From positions 1 to 5,055 of the forward strand of contig JAJBTD010000071.1 of assembly GCA_020861055.1 (NCBI GenBank): a stretch of DNA of 5,055 nucleotides. Direction: 5' to 3'. Source of the stretch: Clostridiales bacterium. Its GTDB lineage: Bacteria; Bacillota; Clostridia; Oscillospirales; Oscillospiraceae. The notes beneath the pieces are model-generated. The model searched no databases. It worked only from the letters and a program-made list of their open reading frames with translations, and had not been told where the DNA came from. Made by a program: the position numbers and the translations under genes. Shown piece after piece: positions 1 to 4,215 of the stretch. How positions within the stretch are numbered: the stretch's first letter is position 1; every line of letters begins with the position of its first letter.

Positions 1-46
1 AAGCCTGCTGTCGCCTGAAACTATTCACTTTTAACTTATTATACGA
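1..46 (-). repeat. AT-rich heptamer-repeat tract interrupting the permease gene (possible MITE/IS end)
   Basis: The first ~45 bases differ sharply in composition from the GC-rich permease that follows. Read on the plus strand, bases 21-41 form three adjacent degenerate heptamers: CTATTCA, CTTTTAA and CTTATTA (consensus CTWTTMA). The permease family signature breaks off at the same place, around base 45-46. Short heptamer arrays of this kind are known in small non-autonomous elements and repetitive sequences. That this is the end of such an element is inference, because only one edge is visible and no terminal inverted repeat or target duplication can be tested here. Confidence 0.45.
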
Positions 47-1087
47 GGAGGTGTTGGGCAGCACGCCGAACAGAGAGGCAAAGGAGGAGCCAATGCCGTC
101 GCAGAGGACGGAGCCGGCCAGCTCCTTGTCGGACGGCTCCCGGCCCAGGCCGCCCTCGGTGACGCCGGCGGTGTCGCCCACCGTCTCCACGGCGGTGACG
201 ACGAACATGATCAGCATGGGCAGAATAGCGGAGATATTAAACTGATAGGCCACAGGCATCAGGTTGGGGAGAGAGAACCAGGCCGCGTCCGCCACCTGGC
301 TCCACTGGACCACCCAGGAGTAGGTGTACTCCACGCCGTCCACCGTGTAGGTGGTGGGGAGGATGAAGCCCATGACGGTCGCCACGACATATCCGGCGAT
401 GATGCCGATGAGGATGGCCATCTGGGAGACAAGGCCCTTGCCGAAGTGCTTCACGCAGATGATGACCACCAGGACGAACAGGCCCAGCAGCAGGTTGGTG
501 GTGGAGCCGAAGTCGGGATTGGAGTTACCGCCGCCGAAGAAGTTGATACCAACACTCAGCAGGCTCAGGCCGATGGCCATGACCACCGTTCCGGTGACCA
601 CCGGGGGCAGGAACTTGCGCAGGGGCTTGATGCACAGGCCCAGAGCGCCCTCCCAGATGCCGCCAATGAGACAGGCACCCATGATCGCGCCGTAGGCATA
701 GATGCCCGCCTCCACACTGGTGGAGATGGTCCCGGCGGCCACGCCCGCCATCATGCTGGCGGCGATGCTGTTATTCATGCCGATAAAGCCGGAGCTGGTG
801 CCCATGACGATGGGGAGCCGGGAGCCTACAGGCCCGATGGGGAAAAGCTGCACCAGGGTAACCAGACCGGCCACCAGCATGGCGTTCTGGAGCAGGGAGA
901 TGCGGAGGGCGGCGTAGTCCTGGACAGTGATGCCGCAGATGGCCATGACGGACAGCAGCGGGGTCAGGTTGCCTACGAACATTGCCAGCACATGCTGCAG
1001 GCCCAGGGGGATAGCCTGACGCAGGGGCAGACGGCCGTCCAAGTCGTAGGGAGTGGAATAGACGGCGGTTTTCTTCTCTTTTGCCAT
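1..1087 (-). pseudogene. NCS2-family xanthine/uracil-type permease, 3' part missing (interrupted at codon ~347)
   Basis: This is an integral-membrane nucleobase:cation symporter (NCS2 family, probably xanthine/urate/uracil type) that would import a purine or pyrimidine base. The reading frame runs minus from ATG at 1087 to the window edge (362 codons). The start is fixed by AAGGAG six bases upstream. Family hallmarks are the N-terminal LPLRQAIPLGLQHVLAMF (residues 20-37), PPVVTGTVVMAIGLSL (161-176), AVETVGD (299-305, with the conserved TM8 glutamate at 301) and FGVLPNTS (340-347). Many hydrophobic membrane segments lie between. Family members usually continue with [FY]SQNVG or TYGENIG, carrying the TM10 substrate-binding Gln/Glu, and reach about 430-460 residues. 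Here the frame instead reads SYNKLKVNSF, which does not resemble the family, and it coincides with an AT-rich heptamer tract. The frame is still open at base 2, so a chimeric tail is possible, but transport function is probably lost. Substrate specificity cannot be assigned from sequence alone. Confidence 0.85.
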
Positions 1088-1226
1088 GATCGCTCCTTCT
1101 TTCTCAGCTGTGGTTCGATGTACAAAATGGAAGCATCCCGGTGAGACATACCAAAAACAAAAAAGAGACATGATCGGGAATTTTTCCTTGTCATGCCACG
1201 CTGCATCGTCTTTGTTTTTTCTCATC
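1088..1226 (-). promoter_or_regulatory. Permease 5' leader with hairpin and U-rich tract (candidate attenuator)
   Basis: About 138 nt lie between the expected transcription start and the permease ATG. The leader contains an imperfect hairpin (positions 1167-1197): outer stem GGCATGA/TCATGTC with one G-U pair, a 3x3 internal loop, inner stem GGAA/TTCC and loop AAA. On the RNA it is followed by TCTCTTTTTTGTTTTT (1151-1166). A hairpin plus U-rich run in the leader of a nucleobase transporter gene suggests transcription attenuation. I looked for the purine-riboswitch conserved core and did not see it, so no ligand class is claimed. The ribosome site AAGGAG sits at the 3' end of the leader. Confidence 0.4.
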
Positions 1227-1232
1227 TTCGTT

Positions 1233-1261
1233 ATTATAACAGCCAGAAAAAGGAATGTCAA
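1233..1261 (-). promoter_or_regulatory. Perfect-consensus sigma-A promoter of the permease
   Basis: On the minus strand, TTGACA (1261-1256) is followed by exactly 17 bases and TATAAT (1238-1233), a full match to the housekeeping consensus. Transcription should start near 1226 and run into the permease leader. A 14-bp inverted repeat lies 16 bases upstream of the -35 box. Confidence 0.85.
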
Positions 1262-1277
1262 TCCGGAGAAGTTGGAA

Positions 1278-1317
1278 AAAAATTTTCGGTCTGGTGATTT
1301 CCTGACCGAAAATTTTT
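1278..1317. repeat. 14-bp perfect inverted repeat upstream of the permease promoter
   Basis: AAAAATTTTCGGTC (1278-1291) is the exact reverse complement of GACCGAAAATTTTT (1304-1317), with a 12-base spacer (GG/CC inside it can also pair). It lies 16 bp upstream of the permease -35 box and outside any visible coding region. Its position suits an activator or repressor operator with A-tract UP-element character. It could alternatively act as a terminator-like hairpin in either direction, but the stem is AT-heavy and no gene ends nearby. Confidence 0.6.
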
Positions 1318-1347
1318 GGTTCAATTGGAAAGGAAGCGGGCAGATAC

Positions 1348-1385
1348 GTCTCTTTCCTATCTCTATGTCTCTTTCCTATCTCTAT
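1348..1385. repeat. Two exact tandem 19-bp direct repeats
   Basis: GTCTCTTTCCTATCTCTAT occurs at 1348-1366 and again, immediately adjacent and identical, at 1367-1385. The repeats lie between the tRNA terminator and the permease inverted repeat. They are pyrimidine-rich and non-coding. They may be a regulator binding array or a simple slippage duplication; nothing in the sequence decides this. Confidence 0.8.
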
Positions 1386-1393
1386 AATGAGGT

Positions 1394-1431
1394 AAAAAAG
1401 TGCCCGGTTTCGTCTGAAACCAGGCATTTTT
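1394..1431 (-). terminator. Rho-independent terminator downstream of the tRNA-Arg fragment
   Basis: An 11-bp stem is formed by 1401-1411 and 1416-1426 with a 4-base loop. On the minus strand it is followed by six T (1399-1394). One stem position is a G-U pair in minus-strand RNA but an A-C mismatch in plus-strand RNA, so the minus direction is favoured, as expected for a terminator of the tRNA transcript. A run of five T on the other side (1427-1431) gives it some bidirectional capacity. Confidence 0.8.
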
Positions 1432-1433
1432 CA

Positions 1434-1480
1434 TACGGCAGAAGGGACTCGAACCCCCGACCTTTTGATTCGTAGTCAAA
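1434..1480 (-). tRNA. 3' fragment of tRNA-Arg(ACG), attachment-site scar (5' half missing)
   Basis: On the minus strand this stretch folds as the 3' two-thirds of a tRNA. The anticodon stem TTTGA/TCAAA (1480-1476 with 1468-1464) encloses the loop CTACGAA, giving anticodon ACG (Arg). It is followed by variable loop AGGTC, T arm GGGGG-TTCGAGT-CCCTT, and acceptor 3' strand CTGCCGT plus discriminator A at 1434. No CCA is encoded. Beyond 1481 the sequence has no D arm or 5' acceptor strand, so this is not a functional tRNA. A tyrosine integrase gene begins on the 5' side within 75 bases. Tyrosine integrases commonly insert into tRNA 3' halves and restore the intact gene at the opposite end. I infer that this is that kind of junction (attL or attR) and that the intact tRNA-Arg lies at the far right end of the element. 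Confidence 0.8.
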
Positions 1481-1491
1481 TTCCGAAAGTC

Positions 1492-1520
1492 GAAAAATCC
1501 TTTATCCGCAAAGGTTTTTC
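1492..1520 (-). terminator. Possible weak terminator after the integrase gene
   Basis: GAAAAATCCTTT (1492-1503) and AAAGGTTTTTC (1510-1520) pair with one bulged base and a six-base loop. Read on the minus strand, the CCTTT/AAAGG stem is followed by ATTTTTC, a short U tract about 35 bases past the integrase stop codon. The stem is short and AT-rich, so termination may be inefficient. Being next to the att junction, it could also be a protein-binding site. Confidence 0.4.
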
Positions 1521-1531
1521 CCGTTTTTTGT

Positions 1532-1552
1532 GTATACTACCCGTATACTACC
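1532..1552. repeat. 10-bp direct repeats beside the att junction (candidate integrase arm-type sites)
   Basis: GTATACTACC occurs at 1532-1541 and 1543-1552, separated by one base. The minus-strand reading gives GGTAGTATAC twice, once as GGGTAGTATAC. The core GGGTAGTA recurs as an inverted pair upstream of the integrase (2666-2673 and 2691-2698). Integrases with an N-terminal arm-binding domain bind short repeats inside the ends of their element. Assigning these repeats to that role is inference from position and recurrence. Confidence 0.5.
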
Positions 1553-1553
1553 G

Positions 1554-2621
1554 CTAAATTTGGTTGATGGCAGATCGCAGCGGTTCCAGGTCGACGTGGG
1601 TGTAGGTGTCAGCAGTAAATGCATAGTCCGTGTGACCCATCAGGTGCTGAATCTCCAGAGTGGGGACCCCCTTTGCCGCCAGCTGGGAGGCGAAGGTGTG
1701 GCGGGTGCAGTGGGGATTCAACTGGCGCACTCCGGCAGCGGCCAGGGCCGGATAATAGCAGCGCTCACGGAACAGCTTGACAGAGTAGCCCTTCCCGTTC
1801 TCCCGGCAGATCAGCCGTTCGCCGTCTCTGGCAAGCCAGGAGCGAACATATGGCAGCCAGGTCGGGTGGATGGGCACCACCCGGTTCCTGCCTGCATCGG
1901 TTTTCAGGCCGCCTGTCAGGGTGCCGTTCTCCAGATCCACGGAGAACCGGTCCAGGGACAGAAACTCCGAGATGCGCAGGCCGGTCTTGATCATCATGTA
2001 GACGCAGTCGGCATAGGGTATCCCAGCCTCCGCCGCCTGCCGGATTTTCTCCACCTCCACATCAGAAAAGTGCTCCTTCTCCACCCGCTCCTTCTTCGGG
2101 AGCCGGACGAAGTCGGCGTAGTTCTTTTCGATGATGTCGTTCTGCACGGCGTAGTCCAGCAACTGCTTCATCAGCGTGCGGATTTTCTCCAGGGTGGAAC
2201 GGCCTGCCCGGACCGGCTTCGGCCTCTCCCCTTCCCTGTGCTGTGGGATGTATTTTGCCCCGTCGATGATGCGCTGGAGCTGGCCGGTGCGGGTGTCGGC
2301 CACCTTCAGACGGTGAAGAGGCGACATGTAATTCCAGGCGGAGCGGTAATTGGCCGCCAGCTGCGGCGACCAGGCGGCAGAGTTGACGGCGTGCCACTCG
2401 TTATAGAGCATCTCCCAGGTGATGTCCCGCTTTGGGGTGGGGTCTGCCCGGTAGATGGCCAGGGCCAGCTCCGCCTCCCCATAGGTGGCATAGTAGCCGA
2501 TGTACCTCCGCTTCTGCCGCCCGGTGTTCTCGTCCCACCCCTCGGTGAGCACGACGGCGAAGGGCTTTTTCCGGGTGCCGGGCAGTCTTGCGATAGTCCC
2601 CGCCCCGTTGGGTCGCTTCAT
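1554..2621 (-). CDS. int: Tyrosine recombinase / site-specific integrase
   Basis: A 355-residue phage/transposon-type tyrosine recombinase that would integrate and excise the element at tRNA-Arg. The N-terminal ~60 residues (KRPNGAGTIARLPG... to the GYYATYGEAELAL segment) resemble the AP2-like arm-binding domain of Tn916-class integrases. The middle (about 65-175) is the SAM-like core-binding domain. The C-terminal catalytic domain has all expected residues: Arg216 (TGLRISEFL), Lys240 (GGLKTDAGR), His304 and Arg307 (HCTRHTFA), His330 (LMGHTD) and nucleophile Tyr340 (DTYTHV). An ATG six codons upstream (2639) lies over the ribosome site. GGAGGAA at 2633-2627 is correctly spaced (7 nt) only for ATG at 2621, so I use that start. 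Length and ending (TAG at 1554) are normal for the family, so it appears intact. It follows the MNT-HEPN gene on the same strand with no minus-strand terminator between them and no clear promoter of its own, so readthrough expression is possible. Confidence 0.95.
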   Translation of the reverse strand: MKRPNGAGTIARLPGTRKKPFAVVLTEGWDENTGRQKRRYIGYYATYGEAELALAIYRADPTPKRDITWEMLYNEWHAVNSAAWSPQLAANYRSAWNYMSPLHRLKVADTRTGQLQRIIDGAKYIPQHREGERPKPVRAGRSTLEKIRTLMKQLLDYAVQNDIIEKNYADFVRLPKKERVEKEHFSDVEVEKIRQAAEAGIPYADCVYMMIKTGLRISEFLSLDRFSVDLENGTLTGGLKTDAGRNRVVPIHPTWLPYVRSWLARDGERLICRENGKGYSVKLFRERCYYPALAAAGVRQLNPHCTRHTFASQLAAKGVPTLEIQHLMGHTDYAFTADTYTHVDLEPLRSAINQI

Positions 2622-2663
2622 GGAAATTCCTCCTTCCATTTCGGAAAAATGATGCTATAATGG

Positions 2664-2700
2664 AAGGGTAGTAATCTCCGAGCATGATTTTACTACCCTT
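2664..2700. repeat. 11-bp perfect inverted repeat upstream of int, carrying two GGGTAGTA motifs
   Basis: AAGGGTAGTAA (2664-2674) and TTACTACCCTT (2690-2700) are exact reverse complements separated by 15 bases. Each arm contains the GGGTAGTA core also found beside the att junction. The repeat sits 43 bp upstream of the int start codon, where integrase or a regulator could bind to control int or assemble a recombination complex. Confidence 0.65.
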
Positions 2701-2706
2701 TCTTCC

Positions 2707-2743
2707 CCCCTCTTGGTGCGCCAACACCGGGAGGGGATTTTTT
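2707..2743 (+). terminator. Strong plus-strand Rho-independent terminator
   Basis: CCCCTCTTGGTG (2707-2718) pairs with CACCGGGAGGGG (2725-2736) around a six-base loop. Two of the twelve pairs are G-U in plus-strand RNA and would be A-C mismatches on the minus strand. ATTTTTT follows at 2737-2743. Both the pairing pattern and the U tract place it on the plus strand. The only plus-strand transcription unit seen upstream is the putative small RNA. Confidence 0.8.
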
Positions 2744-3416
2744 ATTTCAGCTCCAGTGCTTCGGTCAGCTCGTGGAACAGGGGACAGAACCGCTGCTGAA
2801 TCAGCGTAAAGACCCGCCGGGCAGTGGCCTCGTCATAGATATGGGAGGTCATGTTGCGGGATTCCAGCAGTTCCAGCCAGGCGGCCTCGTCGTTGAGCAG
2901 GCCGCAGGCGTAGGCCTGACGCATGACCCCCTTGGGGCTGTTGATGCCCTCGGTGAAGCCCTGGTCGATCAGGTACTCCCGGACGGTTTTCCAGGCCAGC
3001 TCGGTACAGAACTCGAACCGCTGGATCACGCCGTCCCGGACGCTGTCCAGGTGATATTCCTCGTAGTCGGCCAGGGCCTGCTCCAGACGGTCCACAGCCT
3101 GGAGCAGCTTACTTCCCTTCTCGGTGAATTTATCCATAATCGTCACGCCGTCCTTTCTGATGTTTTCTAGCAGTTTGGGGTCGGTGTCCTCCCGGACATA
3201 GACCAGGTCAAACTCCAGCAGCGTGGGCAGCTCGTCCAGCTCCGCCCGAAAGAGATAGAAGCTGTCCTCCGGGGCGCCGAACACCGCAAGGTCAATGTCA
3301 CTGCGCTCTCTGGCGTCCCCTCTGGCCCGGGAGCCATAGAGAACCACCTGCTTTGCCCCCAGCCGTCGTCCGATGGCGGCGACGCTGCGATAGATAGATG
3401 TTAAGTCCTGATTCAT
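2742..3416 (-). CDS. MNT nucleotidyltransferase fused to HI0074/HepT-like HEPN domain (single-chain toxin-antitoxin candidate)
   Basis: A 224-residue two-domain protein. Residues 1-93 are a minimal (MNT) nucleotidyltransferase: GSRARGD at 28-34, then SDID (catalytic Asp40 and Asp42) and EFD with the third Asp70, so the metal-binding triad is intact. Residues 94-224 resemble the HI0074-type nucleotidyltransferase substrate-binding / HepT family, with the motif RNMTSHIY (187-194) matching the RX4HXY of HEPN toxins. In most genomes these halves are separate adjacent genes (HI0073/HI0074, MntA/HepT). In the characterised MntA-HepT systems the MNT antitoxin adenylylates the HEPN RNase on the Tyr of this motif. 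Here both are in one frame. The longer upstream frame to 3662 is rejected because it lacks family similarity and crosses the hicAB promoter. ATG 3416 has AGGAGG upstream with a long 13-nt spacing. No convincing minus-strand promoter was found. The TAA stop (2744-2742) lies in the U tract of an opposing terminator. Domain identity is strong; toxin-antitoxin activity is inferred. Confidence 0.85.
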   Translation of the reverse strand: MNQDLTSIYRSVAAIGRRLGAKQVVLYGSRARGDARERSDIDLAVFGAPEDSFYLFRAELDELPTLLEFDLVYVREDTDPKLLENIRKDGVTIMDKFTEKGSKLLQAVDRLEQALADYEEYHLDSVRDGVIQRFEFCTELAWKTVREYLIDQGFTEGINSPKGVMRQAYACGLLNDEAAWLELLESRNMTSHIYDEATARRVFTLIQQRFCPLFHELTEALELK

Positions 3417-3440
3417 GTGAGATGATTCGCCTCCTGTTCT

Positions 3441-3474
3441 GCCTCCTCTGGCTGTGAGCCGGGGGAGGCTTTTT
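3441..3474 (+). terminator. Plus-strand Rho-independent terminator just upstream of hicAB
   Basis: GCCTCCTCTGGCT (3441-3453) pairs over 13 bp with AGCCGGGGGAGGC (3457-3469) around the loop GTG, followed by TTTTT (3470-3474). Two pairs are G-U in plus-strand RNA but A-C mismatches on the minus strand, so the plus strand is its functional direction. It ends 12 bp before the hicAB -35 box and would insulate that promoter from upstream transcription. No plus-strand gene is seen for it to terminate. On the opposite strand it lies in the leader of the MNT-HEPN gene and could fold over one of two AGGAGG sites. Confidence 0.8.
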
Positions 3475-3486
3475 CTTAAAAGGCAC

Positions 3487-3515
3487 TTGACATACGTGCA
3501 AAATACGTGTACAAT
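3487..3515 (+). promoter_or_regulatory. hicAB promoter with repeat-containing putative operator
   Basis: TTGACA (3487-3492), a 17-base spacer and TACAAT (3510-3515) form a strong sigma-A promoter with a start near 3522. The spacer holds two direct copies of ATACGTG (3492-3498 and 3503-3509) with an 11-bp period, about one helical turn. HicB antitoxins with ribbon-helix-helix domains repress their own operon by binding repeats over the promoter, so these are the likely operator half-sites. That assignment is inference. Confidence 0.75.
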
Positions 3516-3539
3516 AGGAATATACAAGGAGGGACGGCC

Positions 3540-3722
3540 ATGAGATACAGCGAACTGGAAAAGAAGCTGAAGAAGGGCGGCTGCAAGGTCATACGGGAAG
3601 GGGCCAATCACTCCATCTGGTACAGTCCAGTCACCGGCAAGACCTTCCCGGTCAGCCGACACAAGACAGAGGAGATACCTACCGGAACATTGAAATCAAT
3701 CATGCGGGATGCGGGGCTGTAA
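3540..3722 (+). CDS. hicA: HicA toxin, mRNA interferase
   Basis: A 60-residue HicA-family toxin, a small dsRBD-like fold that cleaves mRNA in the cytoplasm and is held inactive by HicB. Visible family features are the N-terminal MRYSELEKKLKKGGCK helix, the GANHSIWYS segment with the catalytic-type His24, and the C-terminal GTLKSIMRDAGL that typically closes HicA proteins. ATG at 3540 is chosen because AAGGAGGG (3526-3533) precedes it by six bases; the longer frame from 3507 would begin inside the promoter. It is the first gene of a two-gene operon, 38 bases ahead of hicB, and has the family's usual length with no sign of damage. Confidence 0.93.
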   Translation: MRYSELEKKLKKGGCKVIREGANHSIWYSPVTGKTFPVSRHKTEEIPTGTLKSIMRDAGL

Positions 3723-3760
3723 GGCCCCGGTTCCCCGTGCTGAGAAGGAGGCTTTTTACA

Positions 3761-4156
3761 ATGGCAAAATACGCATATCCGGCCATCTTTACGCCGGAGG
3801 AAAACGGATACAGCATCCAGTTCCCTGATTTGGAGAGCTGTTATACCAGCGCCCAGGACGTGAATGAAGGGCTGGAAATGGCGAAGGATGTGCTGTGTCT
3901 GACCCTGTACTGGATGGAGAAGGAAGGGAAGGACATTCCTGTCCCTACCAGAGTGAACGATGTGCCCCACGATGGCGGCGAGTTTGTTTCCCTGGTGGCC
4001 TGTGATACCGAGTGGTATCGCCGGTTCTATGACAGCAAAGCGGTGAAAAAGACGCTGACCATTCCCAGCTGGCTGAACGATCTGGCCGAGAGCAACGGCA
4101 TCAACTTCTCCGGCGTTTTGCAGGAGGCATTGAAAGCGAAACTGAATATCGGATGA
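3761..4156 (+). CDS. hicB: HicB antitoxin, ribbon-helix-helix regulator
   Basis: A 131-residue HicB-family antitoxin. Residues 1-80 (YPAIFTPEENGYSIQFPDLESCYTSA... region) form the partial RNase-H-like domain that binds and neutralises HicA. Residues 95-130 (KKTLTIPSWLNDLAESNGINFSGVL... region) look like a ribbon-helix-helix DNA-binding domain, which would autorepress the operon at the repeats in its promoter. ATG 3761 has AAGGAGG nine bases upstream; an alternative GTG at 3737 overlaps that ribosome site and adds residues not typical of the family. It follows hicA by 38 bases and is followed by a terminator, so the pair forms a self-contained module. The toxin-first order is the common one for hicAB. 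Confidence 0.93.
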   Translation: MAKYAYPAIFTPEENGYSIQFPDLESCYTSAQDVNEGLEMAKDVLCLTLYWMEKEGKDIPVPTRVNDVPHDGGEFVSLVACDTEWYRRFYDSKAVKKTLTIPSWLNDLAESNGINFSGVLQEALKAKLNIG

Positions 4157-4178
4157 TGCAGACCATCTGCCCTCCATT

Positions 4179-4215
4179 GACCGCTCCGGCCTACCGTCGC
4201 CGGGGCGGTCTTTTT
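4179..4215 (+). terminator. Rho-independent terminator of hicAB
   Basis: GACCGCTCCGGC (4179-4190) pairs with GCCGGGGCGGTC (4199-4210), twelve pairs including one U-G, around an eight-base loop. TTTTT follows at 4211-4215. It begins 22 bases after the hicB stop. The TAA stop of the opposing TIR gene (4216-4214) overlaps its U tract. In the minus direction there is no U run after the stem, so it should work mainly for hicAB. Confidence 0.88.

Larger units (their letters stand above)
2653..2743 (+). ncRNA. Candidate ~76-nt small RNA with own promoter, two hairpins and a terminator
   Basis: On the plus strand, TGCTATAAT (2653-2661) matches an extended -10 promoter exactly; the -35 region is poor. 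A start near 2667 would give an RNA opening with an 11-bp perfect hairpin (arms 2664-2674 and 2690-2700). A short linker follows, then a strong Rho-independent terminator (stem 2707-2718 with 2725-2736, U tract 2738-2743). No open reading frame of note lies inside. The RNA would diverge from int and end at the stop codon of the opposing MNT-HEPN gene. No similarity to a known RNA family is recognised, and the first hairpin could instead be a pair of protein-binding half-sites. Confidence 0.4.

Noticed and set aside
446..1144. 232-codon plus-strand open frame over the permease
   Set aside because: Rich in His, Gly and Gln because it lies antisense to a GC-rich membrane protein; no ribosome site or family match. 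The minus-strand permease explains the region.
1088..1226. Purine riboswitch upstream of the permease
   Set aside because: The expected three-way-junction core and paired loop sequences are not visible, so only a generic attenuator is suggested.
1191..1427. 78-codon minus-strand open frame in the permease upstream region
   Set aside because: It crosses the tRNA terminator, tandem repeats, inverted repeat and permease promoter, with no ribosome site or recognisable domain.
1278..1552. CRISPR-like repeats
   Set aside because: The repeats here are two-copy only, of different lengths and types, and have no regular spacers or cas genes.
1530..2660. 376-codon plus-strand open frame opposite the integrase
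   Set aside because: It is the antisense shadow of int, low in complexity and without domain similarity. The minus frame has all six catalytic residues of a tyrosine recombinase.
3422..3457. Eleven-residue hydrophobic plus-strand peptide (MIRLLFCLLWL)
   Set aside because: No ribosome site or promoter precedes it and the coding bases are mostly the terminator stem. It is too short to separate from chance.
3417..3662. 82-codon N-terminal extension of the MNT-HEPN frame
   Set aside because: It would run through hicA, the hicAB promoter and a terminator stem, and shows no family similarity. Met at 3416 begins the recognisable nucleotidyltransferase domain.
3608..4177. 189-codon minus-strand open frame opposite hicAB
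   Set aside because: Antisense shadow of clearly recognisable hicA and hicB, with no ribosome site or family match.
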